Below are positions 1-6,466 of a DNA stretch of 27,484 bases, in pieces. Every line of letters starts with the position of its first letter. The stretch's first letter is position 1. The stretch covers positions 1 through 27,484 of the forward strand of contig CAJYHH010001038.1 of NCBI GenBank assembly GCA_913773825.1, read 5' to 3'. Both the position numbers and the translations under genes were made by a program. This DNA comes from Candidatus Sericytochromatia bacterium (GTDB taxonomy: Bacteria > Cyanobacteriota > Sericytochromatia > UBA7694). Under the pieces are notes generated by a model. It was not told where the DNA came from. It worked only from the letters and a program-made list of their open reading frames with translations, and did no database searches.

Positions 1-21
1 CTATTTGCGTTCCTGACTTTG

Positions 22-53
22 GCTGCGGGTCGACATCACCCGCAGCTTTTTTT
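22..53 (+). terminator. Rho-independent terminator of an upstream gene
   Basis: A perfect 9-bp stem (GCTGCGGGT, 22-30, pairing with ACCCGCAGC, 38-46) has a 7-nt loop and is followed by seven T residues. It probably ends a plus-strand gene lying left of the window and isolates the two-component operon that follows. Confidence 0.9.
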
Positions 54-107
54 CTGTTTACTTGTCTGTTTAGTGGTAGCAAATGATTGGATGTTTGGGC
101 TTTTAAA

Positions 108-136
108 CCCACCACCCACCACCCACCACTCACCAC
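108..136. repeat. Short tandem CCCACCA repeat upstream of the regulator promoter
   Basis: Three CCCACCA units and a fourth with one change (CTCACCA) sit just upstream of the -10 box of the response regulator gene, covering the place where a -35 box would be. The minus strand carries three GGG runs separated by TGGT, so a G-rich secondary structure is possible but unproven. Confidence 0.7.
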
Positions 137-151
137 TTTTAAAAAAAGGCC

Positions 152-160
152 TGATATAAT
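152..160 (+). promoter_or_regulatory. Extended -10 promoter, probably giving a leaderless mRNA
   Basis: TGATATAAT matches the extended -10 consensus TGnTATAAT exactly. The hexamer ends at 160 and the ATG of the response regulator is at 167, which is where transcription would normally start. No Shine-Dalgarno sequence lies between them, so the message is probably leaderless. No good -35 box is visible, as expected for an extended -10 promoter. Confidence 0.7.
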
Positions 161-166
161 TCCGCC

Positions 167-865
167 ATGACGCATGTACATCTAATCGACGACGATACAG
201 AGCTCCATCAGCTCCTGAGTACTTATTTTAATAATAGTCAGATTCGCCTGACGGCTTCTGAAAAACCCAGTCAGGGTATTGCTTTTTTGGCGCGTGAGGC
301 AGTTGATTTGGTGATTCTGGATGTCATGCTGCCAGAAATGGATGGCTTTGAGCTCTGTCGCAGACTGCGGGCTGAACATCCCCATTTGCCGATTTTGATG
401 CTGACCGCTCGCGGTGATGATTTGAATACGATATTAGGTTTAGAACTTGGCGCTGATGATTATATGGCCAAACCCTTTAATCCACGTGAGCTTGAAGCCC
501 GCATTAAAACCATTTTGCGTCGGATTGAGCGCTTTAATGCTGAGCCTGCTCGTAATCAATTGCGTTCAGATGCTTGGCAATTGGTTCTTGACCCAGATGC
601 TCGAACAGCTGCTTTACAGGGTCAAGCTCTTGAGTTGACGGCCACAGAGTTTGATTTACTGCGTTTGTTATTAGAGCATCGCGGAATGGTGTTAAGCCGT
701 GAATCGTTATTAAATAAACTGCGTGGTTATGATTGGGATAGTCTGGATCGTTCGATTGACATGCATATTAGTAAGCTGCGCAGTAAATTAGGAGACAATC
801 CCCGCAAGCCCCAGATTATTAAGACGGTCTGGGGGATCGGTTATGTCTTCTCCGAAACCGTCTGA
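167..865 (+). CDS. OmpR/PhoB-family response regulator
   Basis: This is a DNA-binding response regulator of 232 residues, the usual length for the OmpR family. The receiver domain (about 1-115) has the acidic cluster DDD at 8-10, the phosphoacceptor Asp52 in LDVMLP, the conserved Thr of MLTA near 80 and Lys of AKPF near 102. The C-terminal winged-helix domain ends with the typical GIGYVF motif. The kinase gene starts inside its last codons (23-bp overlap), so the two are co-translated partners. The start is the first ATG after the -10 box and has no Shine-Dalgarno sequence. The kinase partner resembles CpxA/RstB-like proteins, but the stimulus and target genes cannot be read from the sequence. 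Confidence 0.95.
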   Translation: MTHVHLIDDDTELHQLLSTYFNNSQIRLTASEKPSQGIAFLAREAVDLVILDVMLPEMDGFELCRRLRAEHPHLPILMLTARGDDLNTILGLELGADDYMAKPFNPRELEARIKTILRRIERFNAEPARNQLRSDAWQLVLDPDARTAALQGQALELTATEFDLLRLLLEHRGMVLSRESLLNKLRGYDWDSLDRSIDMHISKLRSKLGDNPRKPQIIKTVWGIGYVFSETV

Positions 866-2300
866 GCTTCCGCAAAATTCTCAGCCCTCCAAACGTCTTT
901 ATCGCCAGGTTTATCTCTATACTTTTGGGATTTTTATGCTCAGTCTGCTGCTGACCGGGCTGACAATGGGCTTGTTTTTTGACCAGCGCGAGCGTGGCAT
1001 GATTACCTCTGCTTTTAAACGTCAGGTCTTTTTTATTCGTCGTGAATTATTGCGCAGTGAGTTTGAACATCCTCAGATTACACCTGAACGTTTAAAAGAT
1101 CTTAGTAATCAGCTCGGTTGGGATGTTGCTTACTGGCGTCAGGGGCAGCTCGTTTACAGCTCAGTCTCTCGTCCGCCTGAGCTAGAGGATTTTACGGGGG
1201 TTCAGTTTGCTCCAAACCAGTTTAGCGTCCAGATTGGTTCACCCTATCCGCCTCAGATTCTGACGATTATGTTTCCTAATCAGCCTGCTCGCGGTATTCT
1301 CTGGCTGCGTTTGCGCCTGAGTGCTCTACAGGCCCCCCTACGTGTACCGATGATTGCCGTGACCTTAGTTTTGCTGTTTTTGGCTTTGCTTTTAATTCCC
1401 CTGACCCGATTTTTGCTCAGGCCTTATCAAGCTCTACAGCTTTCGCTTTTGCGAGTTGCTGAAGGCGACTTTGAACATCCCTTAGAAGCAAAACGTTACC
1501 CAGCTTTTCAGGAACTGGTCATTACGTTTAACACCATGCGTGCCCGGATACAGCAGATGATGCAGCAAAAACAGCGTCTGGTTGCAGATGTTTCACATGA
1601 ACTGCGTTCACCTTTAACCCGTTTGCGCGTGATTTTAGAGCTCATCCGTAAACAGCCTGTAGAAGGTGAGTTGGTTGAACGGGCTGTCAGTGAAATTGAA
1701 GAGCTGGATCGGATTATTGAGGATGTCTTAGAAGTCTCGCGTCTGCAGCTTCACAGTATGTTGCTCAAACGTGAAGCGTTTGATTTGACTTTGCTGTTAT
1801 TTGAAGTCAGTGAACAACATCAGCCTTTATTAGAACGTAAAGGTCTTGAGTTGGATGTCACCATGCCAGAGCGTTCTGTACGGCTGGATGCTGATCCACG
1901 TCTCTTGAAGCGAGTGTTTAATAATCTATTTGCCAATCTCGTGAAATATGTTCCAGGCCCTGGTGTGGTGGATCTAGAGCTGAGTGAATCGGAGCAAGAA
2001 GTCTGCATTCGCTTACGTGACCGTGGTCCAGGTTTACCGGTGTCAGAGCTCAGCGATATTTTTACGCCTTTTCATCGGAGTGATCCTTCACGCTCCCGAC
2101 GGACAGGTGGAGTTGGATTGGGACTGGCGATTGTCTGGGAAATTGTTCAGGCGCATCAAGGTAAAGTCGAAGCCCGATTACCAGCTGAAGGCCCTGGGCT
2201 TGAGTTTGTGATTCATTTGCCACGCCAGGTTATGCCTGTAAATCCTCAAGCTAAATCTTTAAAAGCCAGTCGTTCTAATAAAGAAACTGAGCTTGGATAA
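843..2300 (+). CDS. Sensor histidine kinase (HAMP-HisKA-HATPase)
   Basis: This membrane sensor kinase of 485 residues is the partner of the response regulator it overlaps. A first transmembrane segment lies at about 24-46, followed by an extracytoplasmic sensor region of about 120 residues and a second transmembrane segment at about 168-190. A HAMP linker follows. The HisKA domain carries the phosphorylated His252 in DVSHELRSPLTR. The ATPase domain has the N box near 361-365 (NLFAN, less canonical than NLLxNA), a G1 box DRGPG at 393-397 and a G2 box GGVGLGLA at 422-429. The SHELRSPLTR wording is typical of CpxA/RstB-type envelope-stress kinases, so envelope sensing is plausible, but the signal is unknown. 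The C-terminal 25 residues are polar and probably disordered. Confidence 0.94.
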   Translation: MSSPKPSELPQNSQPSKRLYRQVYLYTFGIFMLSLLLTGLTMGLFFDQRERGMITSAFKRQVFFIRRELLRSEFEHPQITPERLKDLSNQLGWDVAYWRQGQLVYSSVSRPPELEDFTGVQFAPNQFSVQIGSPYPPQILTIMFPNQPARGILWLRLRLSALQAPLRVPMIAVTLVLLFLALLLIPLTRFLLRPYQALQLSLLRVAEGDFEHPLEAKRYPAFQELVITFNTMRARIQQMMQQKQRLVADVSHELRSPLTRLRVILELIRKQPVEGELVERAVSEIEELDRIIEDVLEVSRLQLHSMLLKREAFDLTLLLFEVSEQHQPLLERKGLELDVTMPERSVRLDADPRLLKRVFNNLFANLVKYVPGPGVVDLELSESEQEVCIRLRDRGPGLPVSELSDIFTPFHRSDPSRSRRTGGVGLGLAIVWEIVQAHQGKVEARLPAEGPGLEFVIHLPRQVMPVNPQAKSLKASRSNKETELG

Positions 2301-2342
2301 TGGGCTTGAACTCTACTCTGTAAAAACCTAGATGTTAAAAAG

Positions 2343-2361
2343 GCCCAGGAATATCCTGGGC
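2343..2361 (+). terminator. Hairpin after the kinase gene
   Basis: A perfect 8-bp GC-rich stem (GCCCAGGA/TCCTGGGC) with a 3-nt loop lies 43 bp after the kinase stop codon. No T-run follows, so it is a stabilising or partial terminator hairpin rather than a textbook terminator. Confidence 0.5.
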
Positions 2362-2461
2362 GCTTAGGGTGATGGGCCTGATTTGGCCCGAGTGACTCTG
2401 GCAAGGGTGTCTTTGACCCTAAAGACAGTTTAACAGCATTTTTATGCAACTTGCTGTAATT

Positions 2462-2617
2462 TTGACACCCATTTTATATAAAAGCGTTTAAATTAACCAT
2501 TAAGCAAACATAACTCTGCCTCTTGTTTGCTAAGGGGTGGCGCGACGCCATCCAATCATCAACGGGTGACTCTGGTAGAAGGGTTAAGGTCTTTCCCTTC
2601 TGCCTTTTTTCTTTTTT
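2462..2617 (+). ncRNA. Candidate small non-coding RNA ending in a terminator
   Basis: A possible -35 box TTGACA (2462-2467) is followed about 19 bp later by an AT-rich TTTAAA. The segment then contains a TGGCG/CGCCA hairpin and ends in a very strong terminator. No open reading frame with a ribosome-binding site is visible. The spacing of the promoter elements is imperfect, so the 5' end is a guess. It could equally be part of a long transcript read through from the kinase gene. No Rfam family was recognised. Confidence 0.35.
2574..2617 (+). terminator. Strong Rho-independent terminator
   Basis: A 10-bp stem (GGTAGAAGGG, 2574-2583, with CCCTTCTGCC, 2595-2604, one G-T pair) is followed by T6-C-T7. 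With no gene directly before it, it implies a non-coding transcript or late termination of the two-component operon. Confidence 0.85.
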
Positions 2618-2726
2618 TGTTTACCTCTAAAAATCGTCTGAAGGTCTGTTCGCGCTAAAAGCGAATATTTGTAGCCACAAAAGTCATTTATTTAGCTCGT
2701 TTTTAGAAGAGCCGTTCTTACTGGCT

Positions 2727-2751
2727 AAATCAGCTCTTGAGGCTGATTTTT
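2727..2751 (+). terminator. Terminator-like hairpin
   Basis: AAATCAGC (2727-2734) pairs with GCTGATTT (2742-2749) around a 7-nt loop and is followed by a short T stretch. It is weaker than the terminator at 2574-2617. Confidence 0.5.
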
Positions 2752-2843
2752 GCGGCAGGATCATAAAGCGTTTAGACAGTTCAGACAGCAGACGCCAAAA
2801 AATCTTTTTCATTTGCAGACAAGTTTAGTAAACGTCATTCCGA

Positions 2844-2849
2844 TATAAT
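2844..2849 (+). promoter_or_regulatory. -10 box of the first lipoprotein gene
   Basis: A perfect TATAAT lies 39 bp before the preferred ATG at 2889. It would give a leader of about 33 nt containing an AGGGTG ribosome-binding site. No clear -35 box stands at the proper spacing. Confidence 0.6.
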
Positions 2850-2888
2850 CAAAAGTTAATCAAGAATTAAACTTTGGGCAGGGTGTGT

Positions 2889-3905
2889 ATGCAGAGTAAA
2901 GCTAAGTTGGGTTGGAAGACGATGCTTGTGGCTGGCCTGTTACTGACAACCGCCTGCGGCAAAGTTGACGACTTGCCCTCTGATGTCTCAGATGCGCTAA
3001 AGTCAAACGTTGATACTTCTTCAAGTTCTAAAACAAATGATGAACTGGCGGCCGCCATTCCTAAAATCCTGGTTGGTCTTGAAGAAATTAAACAAGAAAT
3101 TAAAGGTCTACAGACCGCTAATATTGCACCTGTTAAGCCTGCAACAGGCACAACCACTAAGCCCAGCACGAGTACAACTACTAAACCTACTACGGGCAGC
3201 ACCACCAAGCCCACCACGGGCACTACTAAACCTGCTACAGGAACTACCAAGCCGACAACGGGTACAACAAAGCCCGCTGATGATGCCGCTCCCTCTGGCA
3301 CTGAAGAATTTAAAAAGCTGCTGGATAAAATTTCATCCGTACCCTTTGTTCAGGCTTCAGTCGAAAAAACCGAGCGCCATATTACCCAGGGCCGCGTGAC
3401 TTCTGTCAAGCTGAACATGTACAGCAAGCAGCCCAACCTGATTAAAGTTGACGTGACGTATTCTTCTACTGGTGCGACGGGTGCCAAAATCATCTATAAC
3501 TCGGGTGATGGTGCTAAAGCAAAAGTGCGTCCCGGTGGCGGCATGAGCTTTATTACCACTGAACTGCCCAAAACAGATGACCGTCTGACTTCGACTAATG
3601 CTTATAAGCTGGATGATATCGATTTGTTTGGTGTCGTGCGTCGCTTTAAGACGGGTTATACGGCTGAGCTCGCTGGCAAAACTACTCTCAACGGCACTGA
3701 GCTTTATATTCTTAAAGTTAAAGCCTCGGGTACAAATAGCCTGGATTCCAGAATTGACTATGAGTACATCGGCTATGAGCCTGGTACGCTCAAAATGCGT
3801 CTTTGGGAAGCTTACACAGCAGACAATAAAGAGCCCTTCTTTCGTATGGCTCTGACCAAAATGGAATACCCAGCTAGCTTGGCTGATAGCACCTTTAAAC
3901 TCTAA
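2889..3905 (+). CDS. Secreted lipoprotein with T/K/P linker and LolA-like C-terminal domain (paralogue 1)
   Basis: This is a predicted lipoprotein of 338 residues. The ATG at 2889 is preferred over a TTG 15 bp upstream because AGGGTG stands close before it and the signal peptide then begins normally (MQSKAKLGWK). A hydrophobic stretch ends in LLTTAC, a usable though not ideal lipobox. A helical segment with EEIKQEIK follows. Residues about 80-132 form a low-complexity linker of TTKPTTG-like units. The last 200 residues look like the LolA/LolB-type beta fold by pattern (KLNMYSKQPNLIKV; MRLWEAY), but this is a fold guess. It shares long stretches with the next gene (DDIDLFGV, SGTNSLDSRI, GYEPG), so the two arose by tandem duplication. 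It is probably anchored in the envelope, with the linker spanning the periplasm or the wall. Confidence 0.8.
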   Translation: MQSKAKLGWKTMLVAGLLLTTACGKVDDLPSDVSDALKSNVDTSSSSKTNDELAAAIPKILVGLEEIKQEIKGLQTANIAPVKPATGTTTKPSTSTTTKPTTGSTTKPTTGTTKPATGTTKPTTGTTKPADDAAPSGTEEFKKLLDKISSVPFVQASVEKTERHITQGRVTSVKLNMYSKQPNLIKVDVTYSSTGATGAKIIYNSGDGAKAKVRPGGGMSFITTELPKTDDRLTSTNAYKLDDIDLFGVVRRFKTGYTAELAGKTTLNGTELYILKVKASGTNSLDSRIDYEYIGYEPGTLKMRLWEAYTADNKEPFFRMALTKMEYPASLADSTFKL

Positions 3906-3924
3906 TCATTTGATGCAGTGCGTC

Positions 3925-3951
3925 TTCAGATTAAACAGTTTTTAATCTGAA
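3925..3951 (+). terminator. AT-rich hairpin after lipoprotein 1
   Basis: TTCAGATTAAA (3925-3935) pairs perfectly over 11 bp with TTTAATCTGAA (3941-3951) around a 5-nt loop, 20 bp after the stop codon. No T-run follows. It may protect the mRNA 3' end or attenuate transcription into the second lipoprotein gene. Confidence 0.5.
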
Positions 3952-3966
3952 ATGATCCTTACTTTA

Positions 3967-4008
3967 AACTTATTGGGGAAAGCTTAGAAAGCTTTTTCCC
4001 GATAAGTT
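3967..4008 (+). terminator. Long imperfect hairpin between the lipoprotein genes
   Basis: AACTTAT, GGG and AAAGCTT on the left arm pair with AAGCTTT, CCC and ATAAGTT on the right arm, with a small internal mismatch. It ends about 30 bp before the ribosome-binding site of lipoprotein 2, so it could act as a terminator or as a leader structure for that gene. Confidence 0.5.
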
Positions 4009-4049
4009 ATTTAGTACACCTGTCCAGAGACAGGCAAAGTAGGGAGTAG

Positions 4050-5057
4050 ATGAAAATGAGAGTAGTCAATCTGCGTCGAATTATTGCTATGGGTCTGGTT
4101 GCCCTGTCTGTCAGCGCTTGTGGTAGCGGTGGCGATTTACCTTCAGATGTTTCTTCCGCCCTGGATAGCAGCGTAGTTGATACTTCAAGCTCTTCCAGCA
4201 ATGATGAGCTGGCTGCTGCCATTCCTAAAATCCTGGCCGGCATTGAAGACATCAAGCAAGAAATCAAAGCACTTGAAATTCGCAGCACCCCCACAAGCTC
4301 TACGGGCTCAAGTACAAAACCTTCTACGAGCACAACCAAACCCTCTACAAGTACGACTAAGCCTTCTACCAGCACAACCAAGCCCTCTACGAGCACCACT
4401 AAACCTTCTACATCTAAGCCAGCCGCTGAAGAAAAGCCTTCTGCCAAAGAGCAGGGTGAAGCTGATTTCCAGGCGATTCTGAAAAAAGTTCAGTCTGCTC
4501 CGTTTGTTTCTCTGACAGCAGAAAAGAACGAAAAGAACCTGACAACAGGTAAAGTCTCTTATAACAAGATTCAGATGAATTCTAAGCTGCCAAATGTTGT
4601 AAAAATCAACATCCTCAAGTCCACTTCGGGTTCTGAAGGGGTTCAGGCACTTTATACTTCTGGCGTGGGTAGCAAGATTACCGTTAAGAAACTGTTTATT
4701 AAGCTTGACCTGGCCAAAAATGACGAAAAAGTTGCTTCCAACAATGGTTATCTTGCAGATGACATCGATTTATTCGGTGTTGCCAAACGTTGGTCCAATG
4801 GCTATGAAGCTGAACTGATTGGAACCACTCAACTGGCTGGCAAAACGATTAATATTCTCAAAATCACCACCAGCGGTACAAACACTCTAGATAAGCGCAT
4901 TACCCATGAGTATCTGGGTTATGAACCCGGCAACTATGCGATGCGCCTTTGGGAAGCCTATGATAAGGCTGACGCTAAAGACCCCTACTATCGCATGGTG
5001 TTAAATGAGATTTCTTTCCCGGCTTCTCTTCCTGCCAATGCGCTGACGCTGAACTAA
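4050..5057 (+). CDS. Secreted lipoprotein with T/K/P linker and LolA-like C-terminal domain (paralogue 2)
   Basis: This is a predicted lipoprotein of 335 residues. AGGGAG at 4041-4046 precedes two in-frame ATGs (4050 and 4056); the second has the better spacing, so the true start may be two codons later. The signal peptide ends in the good lipobox VSAC. A shared motif DLPSDVSSAL follows, then a Ser-rich stretch, NDELAAAIPKIL and the amphipathic IKQEIKAL. Residues about 80-127 are a linker of five near-identical TTKPSTS heptads. The C-terminal domain parallels the first lipoprotein (DDIDLFGV, GYEPG, MRLWEAY) and is guessed to have a LolA-like fold. A strong terminator follows. The linker lengths of the two paralogues differ, as expected from slippage in repeated DNA. 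Confidence 0.8.
   Translation: MKMRVVNLRRIIAMGLVALSVSACGSGGDLPSDVSSALDSSVVDTSSSSSNDELAAAIPKILAGIEDIKQEIKALEIRSTPTSSTGSSTKPSTSTTKPSTSTTKPSTSTTKPSTSTTKPSTSKPAAEEKPSAKEQGEADFQAILKKVQSAPFVSLTAEKNEKNLTTGKVSYNKIQMNSKLPNVVKINILKSTSGSEGVQALYTSGVGSKITVKKLFIKLDLAKNDEKVASNNGYLADDIDLFGVAKRWSNGYEAELIGTTQLAGKTINILKITTSGTNTLDKRITHEYLGYEPGNYAMRLWEAYDKADAKDPYYRMVLNEISFPASLPANALTLN
4305..4415 (+). repeat. DNA repeat encoding TTKPSTS heptads
   Basis: Consecutive 21-bp units encode TTKPSTS with synonymous variation (actaagccttctaccagcac and similar). A related but more varied repeat occupies about 3135-3280 in the first lipoprotein gene. Such arrays change copy number by replication slippage. Confidence 0.75.
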
Positions 5058-5087
5058 GTCACTCAGCCACTCAGTCTCAGACAAACT

Positions 5088-5111
5088 AAAAGCCCCCATC
5101 TGGGGGCTTTT
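5088..5111. terminator. Bidirectional terminator between convergent genes
   Basis: AAAAGCCCCC (5088-5097) pairs perfectly with GGGGGCTTTT (5102-5111) around a 4-nt loop. It serves lipoprotein 2 on the plus strand and the hypothetical gene ending at 5127 on the minus strand. Confidence 0.9.
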
Positions 5112-5126
5112 GTGTTGGGCCGTTAT

Positions 5127-5468
5127 TTACATGAACATTTCCCAGGGATTCACCAAGGGAGGGCGTTCAGGCACGGCGTCTGCTGCAATGAGCTCGCGCT
5201 GACGATGAGCTTGGTAAAGCAGCTGGATTTCCTGCTCAAAAAATTTACGATCACTTTCTTCCAGGCATTCAGCCATTTCACGATAATCAAGACCAATCGG
5301 CTCGTCGGTATCAGCGAGTGTATCTGCGAGTGAATTACTGCCAAAACCAGTCGGTGCCAAAATCCGCTGGACGCGATTTTCTAGTTCATTAAGACTGCGG
5401 CAGTACTTGATATCTTCATGAAGCTGTCGATAGGGGGCTTCTTCAATCATATCTGCATCATAACTCAA
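5127..5468 (-). CDS. Hypothetical acidic cytoplasmic protein
   Basis: A 113-residue protein matching no family I recognise. It is acidic, has no signal peptide or membrane segment, and is predicted to be largely helical (for example SLNELENRVQRIL and SDRKFFEQEIQLLYQ), ending in PPLVNPWEMFM. The listed start is a TTG at 5468 without a clear ribosome-binding site; an in-frame ATG at 5450 would shorten it by six residues. It runs convergently with lipoprotein 2 and shares its terminator. It diverges from the SSB gene across about 215 bp of AT-rich DNA. Coding status is supported by length, an even amino-acid composition and the shared terminator, not by homology. Confidence 0.6.
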   Translation of the reverse strand: MSYDADMIEEAPYRQLHEDIKYCRSLNELENRVQRILAPTGFGSNSLADTLADTDEPIGLDYREMAECLEESDRKFFEQEIQLLYQAHRQRELIAADAVPERPPLVNPWEMFM

Positions 5469-5642
5469 GTCCGATGCTGGCTGTGAGGATTTTTAACGCT
5501 TTAATAACTAACGGTTTTTTAACAGTAATTGCTGATTATATTGGATTTTTGCTTAAAAATGAATTGATTTGTTGCTCTTTAATCGCTATATTAAAAAGGT
5601 AAGGTTAAATCAAACCAAATAAAAATATAGCTTAAATTAAAG

Positions 5643-5656
5643 CCAGCGTAAGCTGG
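5643..5656 (+). promoter_or_regulatory. Small hairpin in the SSB leader
   Basis: CCAGC (5643-5647) pairs with GCTGG (5652-5656) around a GTAA tetraloop 26 bp before the SSB start codon. The surrounding 5470-5680 region is AT-rich and must hold the divergent promoters of the SSB and the hypothetical gene, but no confident -35/-10 pair was picked. Confidence 0.35.
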
Positions 5657-5682
5657 AGTATGAAAGGTTAGGAATTTTGTTT

Positions 5683-6033
5683 ATGTCTTCTAATAATCAG
5701 GTTGTTTTGATTGGACGTGTCGGAAATGAAGTGGGTGAATCTCTTCGTTATGTAAATGGCGCGGCTGTGGCTGAATTAAATCTTGCTGTTCATCGTCCAG
5801 GCAAAGCCCGTGATGGCGAACAGTTAACTGACTGGATTCGTTGCCAGTTTTGGGATCGCCAAGCAGAAGTTTTGGCTCAGTACGGTAAAAAAGGGGCGCT
5901 GGTGAGCGTAGCCGGTTCTCTGCGTATTGATAATTGGGAAAAAGAAGGCCAAAAACGCCAAAAAGTATATGTTAGAGCTCATCAATTTGAGTTTTTGGCA
6001 TCAGCTCGCAAAGCTCATTCTGAGGCTGCCTGA
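5683..6033 (+). CDS. Short single-stranded DNA-binding protein (OB fold)
   Basis: This SSB-family protein has 116 residues. The ATG at 5683 follows AGG at 5670-5672 by 10 bp and is preferred over a TTG 6 bp upstream. The OB fold is clear: NNQVVLIGRVG at the N terminus, AELNLAVHR, DWIRCQFWDRQAEVLAQYGKKG, then VSVAGSLRIDNWEKEG. The protein stops straight after the OB fold with SARKAHSEAA. It lacks the flexible tail and the acidic tip (DDDIPF-like) by which housekeeping SSBs recruit repair and replication partners. It may therefore be a secondary SSB, with a full-length one elsewhere in the genome. It is monocistronic, closed by a terminator. Confidence 0.92.
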   Translation: MSSNNQVVLIGRVGNEVGESLRYVNGAAVAELNLAVHRPGKARDGEQLTDWIRCQFWDRQAEVLAQYGKKGALVSVAGSLRIDNWEKEGQKRQKVYVRAHQFEFLASARKAHSEAA

Positions 6034-6057
6034 GGCTGTTAAAGTCTCTAAATAGCC

Positions 6058-6084
6058 ATAAAGCCCGCTACAAGCGGGCTTTAT
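6058..6084. terminator. Bidirectional terminator after SSB
   Basis: ATAAAGCCCGCT (6058-6069) pairs perfectly over 12 bp with AGCGGGCTTTAT (6073-6084) around a 3-nt loop. T-rich sequence follows on the plus strand. It probably serves both SSB and the small minus-strand gene ending at 6131. Confidence 0.88.
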
Positions 6085-6130
6085 TTGTTTAATGGGGTGA
6101 TAAAGGAGTGATAAAGATAGCGCTGAGTCT

Positions 6131-6265
6131 TTAGCGGCGACGGCTGCGTTTACTAACAGGTTGCTGGGCCATCTGCTCGCTGTTCTGGCGTAAAAGCCAG
6201 TATAAAAAGGCGGCAGACAAAGCAAAGAAGAGCAGTTGAGAAGTATGGTAGAAAAAATCGGCCAT
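6131..6265 (-). CDS. 44-residue single-pass membrane protein
   Basis: This small gene encodes MADFFYHTSQLLFF followed by a hydrophobic helix to about residue 25 (ALSAAFLYWLL), then a polar stretch and a very basic end (SKRSRRR). An excellent ribosome-binding site, AAAGGAG, stands 7 nt before the ATG. The layout suggests a single transmembrane helix with a positively charged cytoplasmic tail. The position between the SSB terminator and the FHA-Nudix gene gives no functional clue. It is too short for homology by eye, but the ribosome-binding site and the sharply bipartite composition make it more likely real than chance. Confidence 0.65.
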   Translation of the reverse strand: MADFFYHTSQLLFFALSAAFLYWLLRQNSEQMAQQPVSKRSRRR

Positions 6266-6466
6266 GAGCTGACTCCTTTAGTGCTGTGTCGTTCTTGCTA
6301 TCATTCTGGCGCTTATGCTTCTTGAAAAGAAGGAAGCTGGGCACAAGCCGTGTGTGAGCCAGGTCATATCAACCGGCATAAAAACACAGACGCAGACAGC
6401 CCAAAAAAGTTTCATGATCAGCATGATGCAATAAAAAAAGCTGTCAGCCACAACCAGACGCTGAAT

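Larger units (their letters stand above)
2301..2888 (+). other. 588-bp intergenic region with multiple RNA hairpins
   Basis: No convincing gene is present. The stretch holds a series of inverted repeats: GCCCAGGA/TCCTGGGC at 2343-2361, GGGCC/GGCCC at 2374-2389, TTAGGGT at 2364-2370 and AGGGT at 2404-2408 competing for ACCCTAA at 2416-2422, ACAGCA/TGCTGT at 2433-2457, TGGCG/CGCCA near 2537-2550, a strong terminator at 2574-2617, TTCGC/GCGAA near 2649-2665 and a terminator-like hairpin at 2727-2751. The word GTGACTCTGG occurs twice, around 2392 and 2567. The promoter of the first lipoprotein gene lies at its right end. Confidence 0.6.

Noticed and set aside
2867..3301. Long minus-strand frame rich in Val-Gly-Leu opposite the first lipoprotein linker
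   Set aside because: It is the antisense reading of the Thr/Lys/Pro repeat; the same happens at 4007-4447. The repeats keep the frame open by composition alone.
4305..4415. Regular repeat that could be mistaken for a CRISPR array
   Set aside because: Units of 21 bp without spacers, in frame within a gene, encode protein heptads.
6278..6424. A 48-codon minus-strand reading frame (MLIMKLFWAV...) ending at the ribosome-binding site of the 44-residue membrane protein
   Set aside because: It has no ribosome-binding site and the second half looks like random translation. It could be a coupled leader peptide, but nothing firm supports it.
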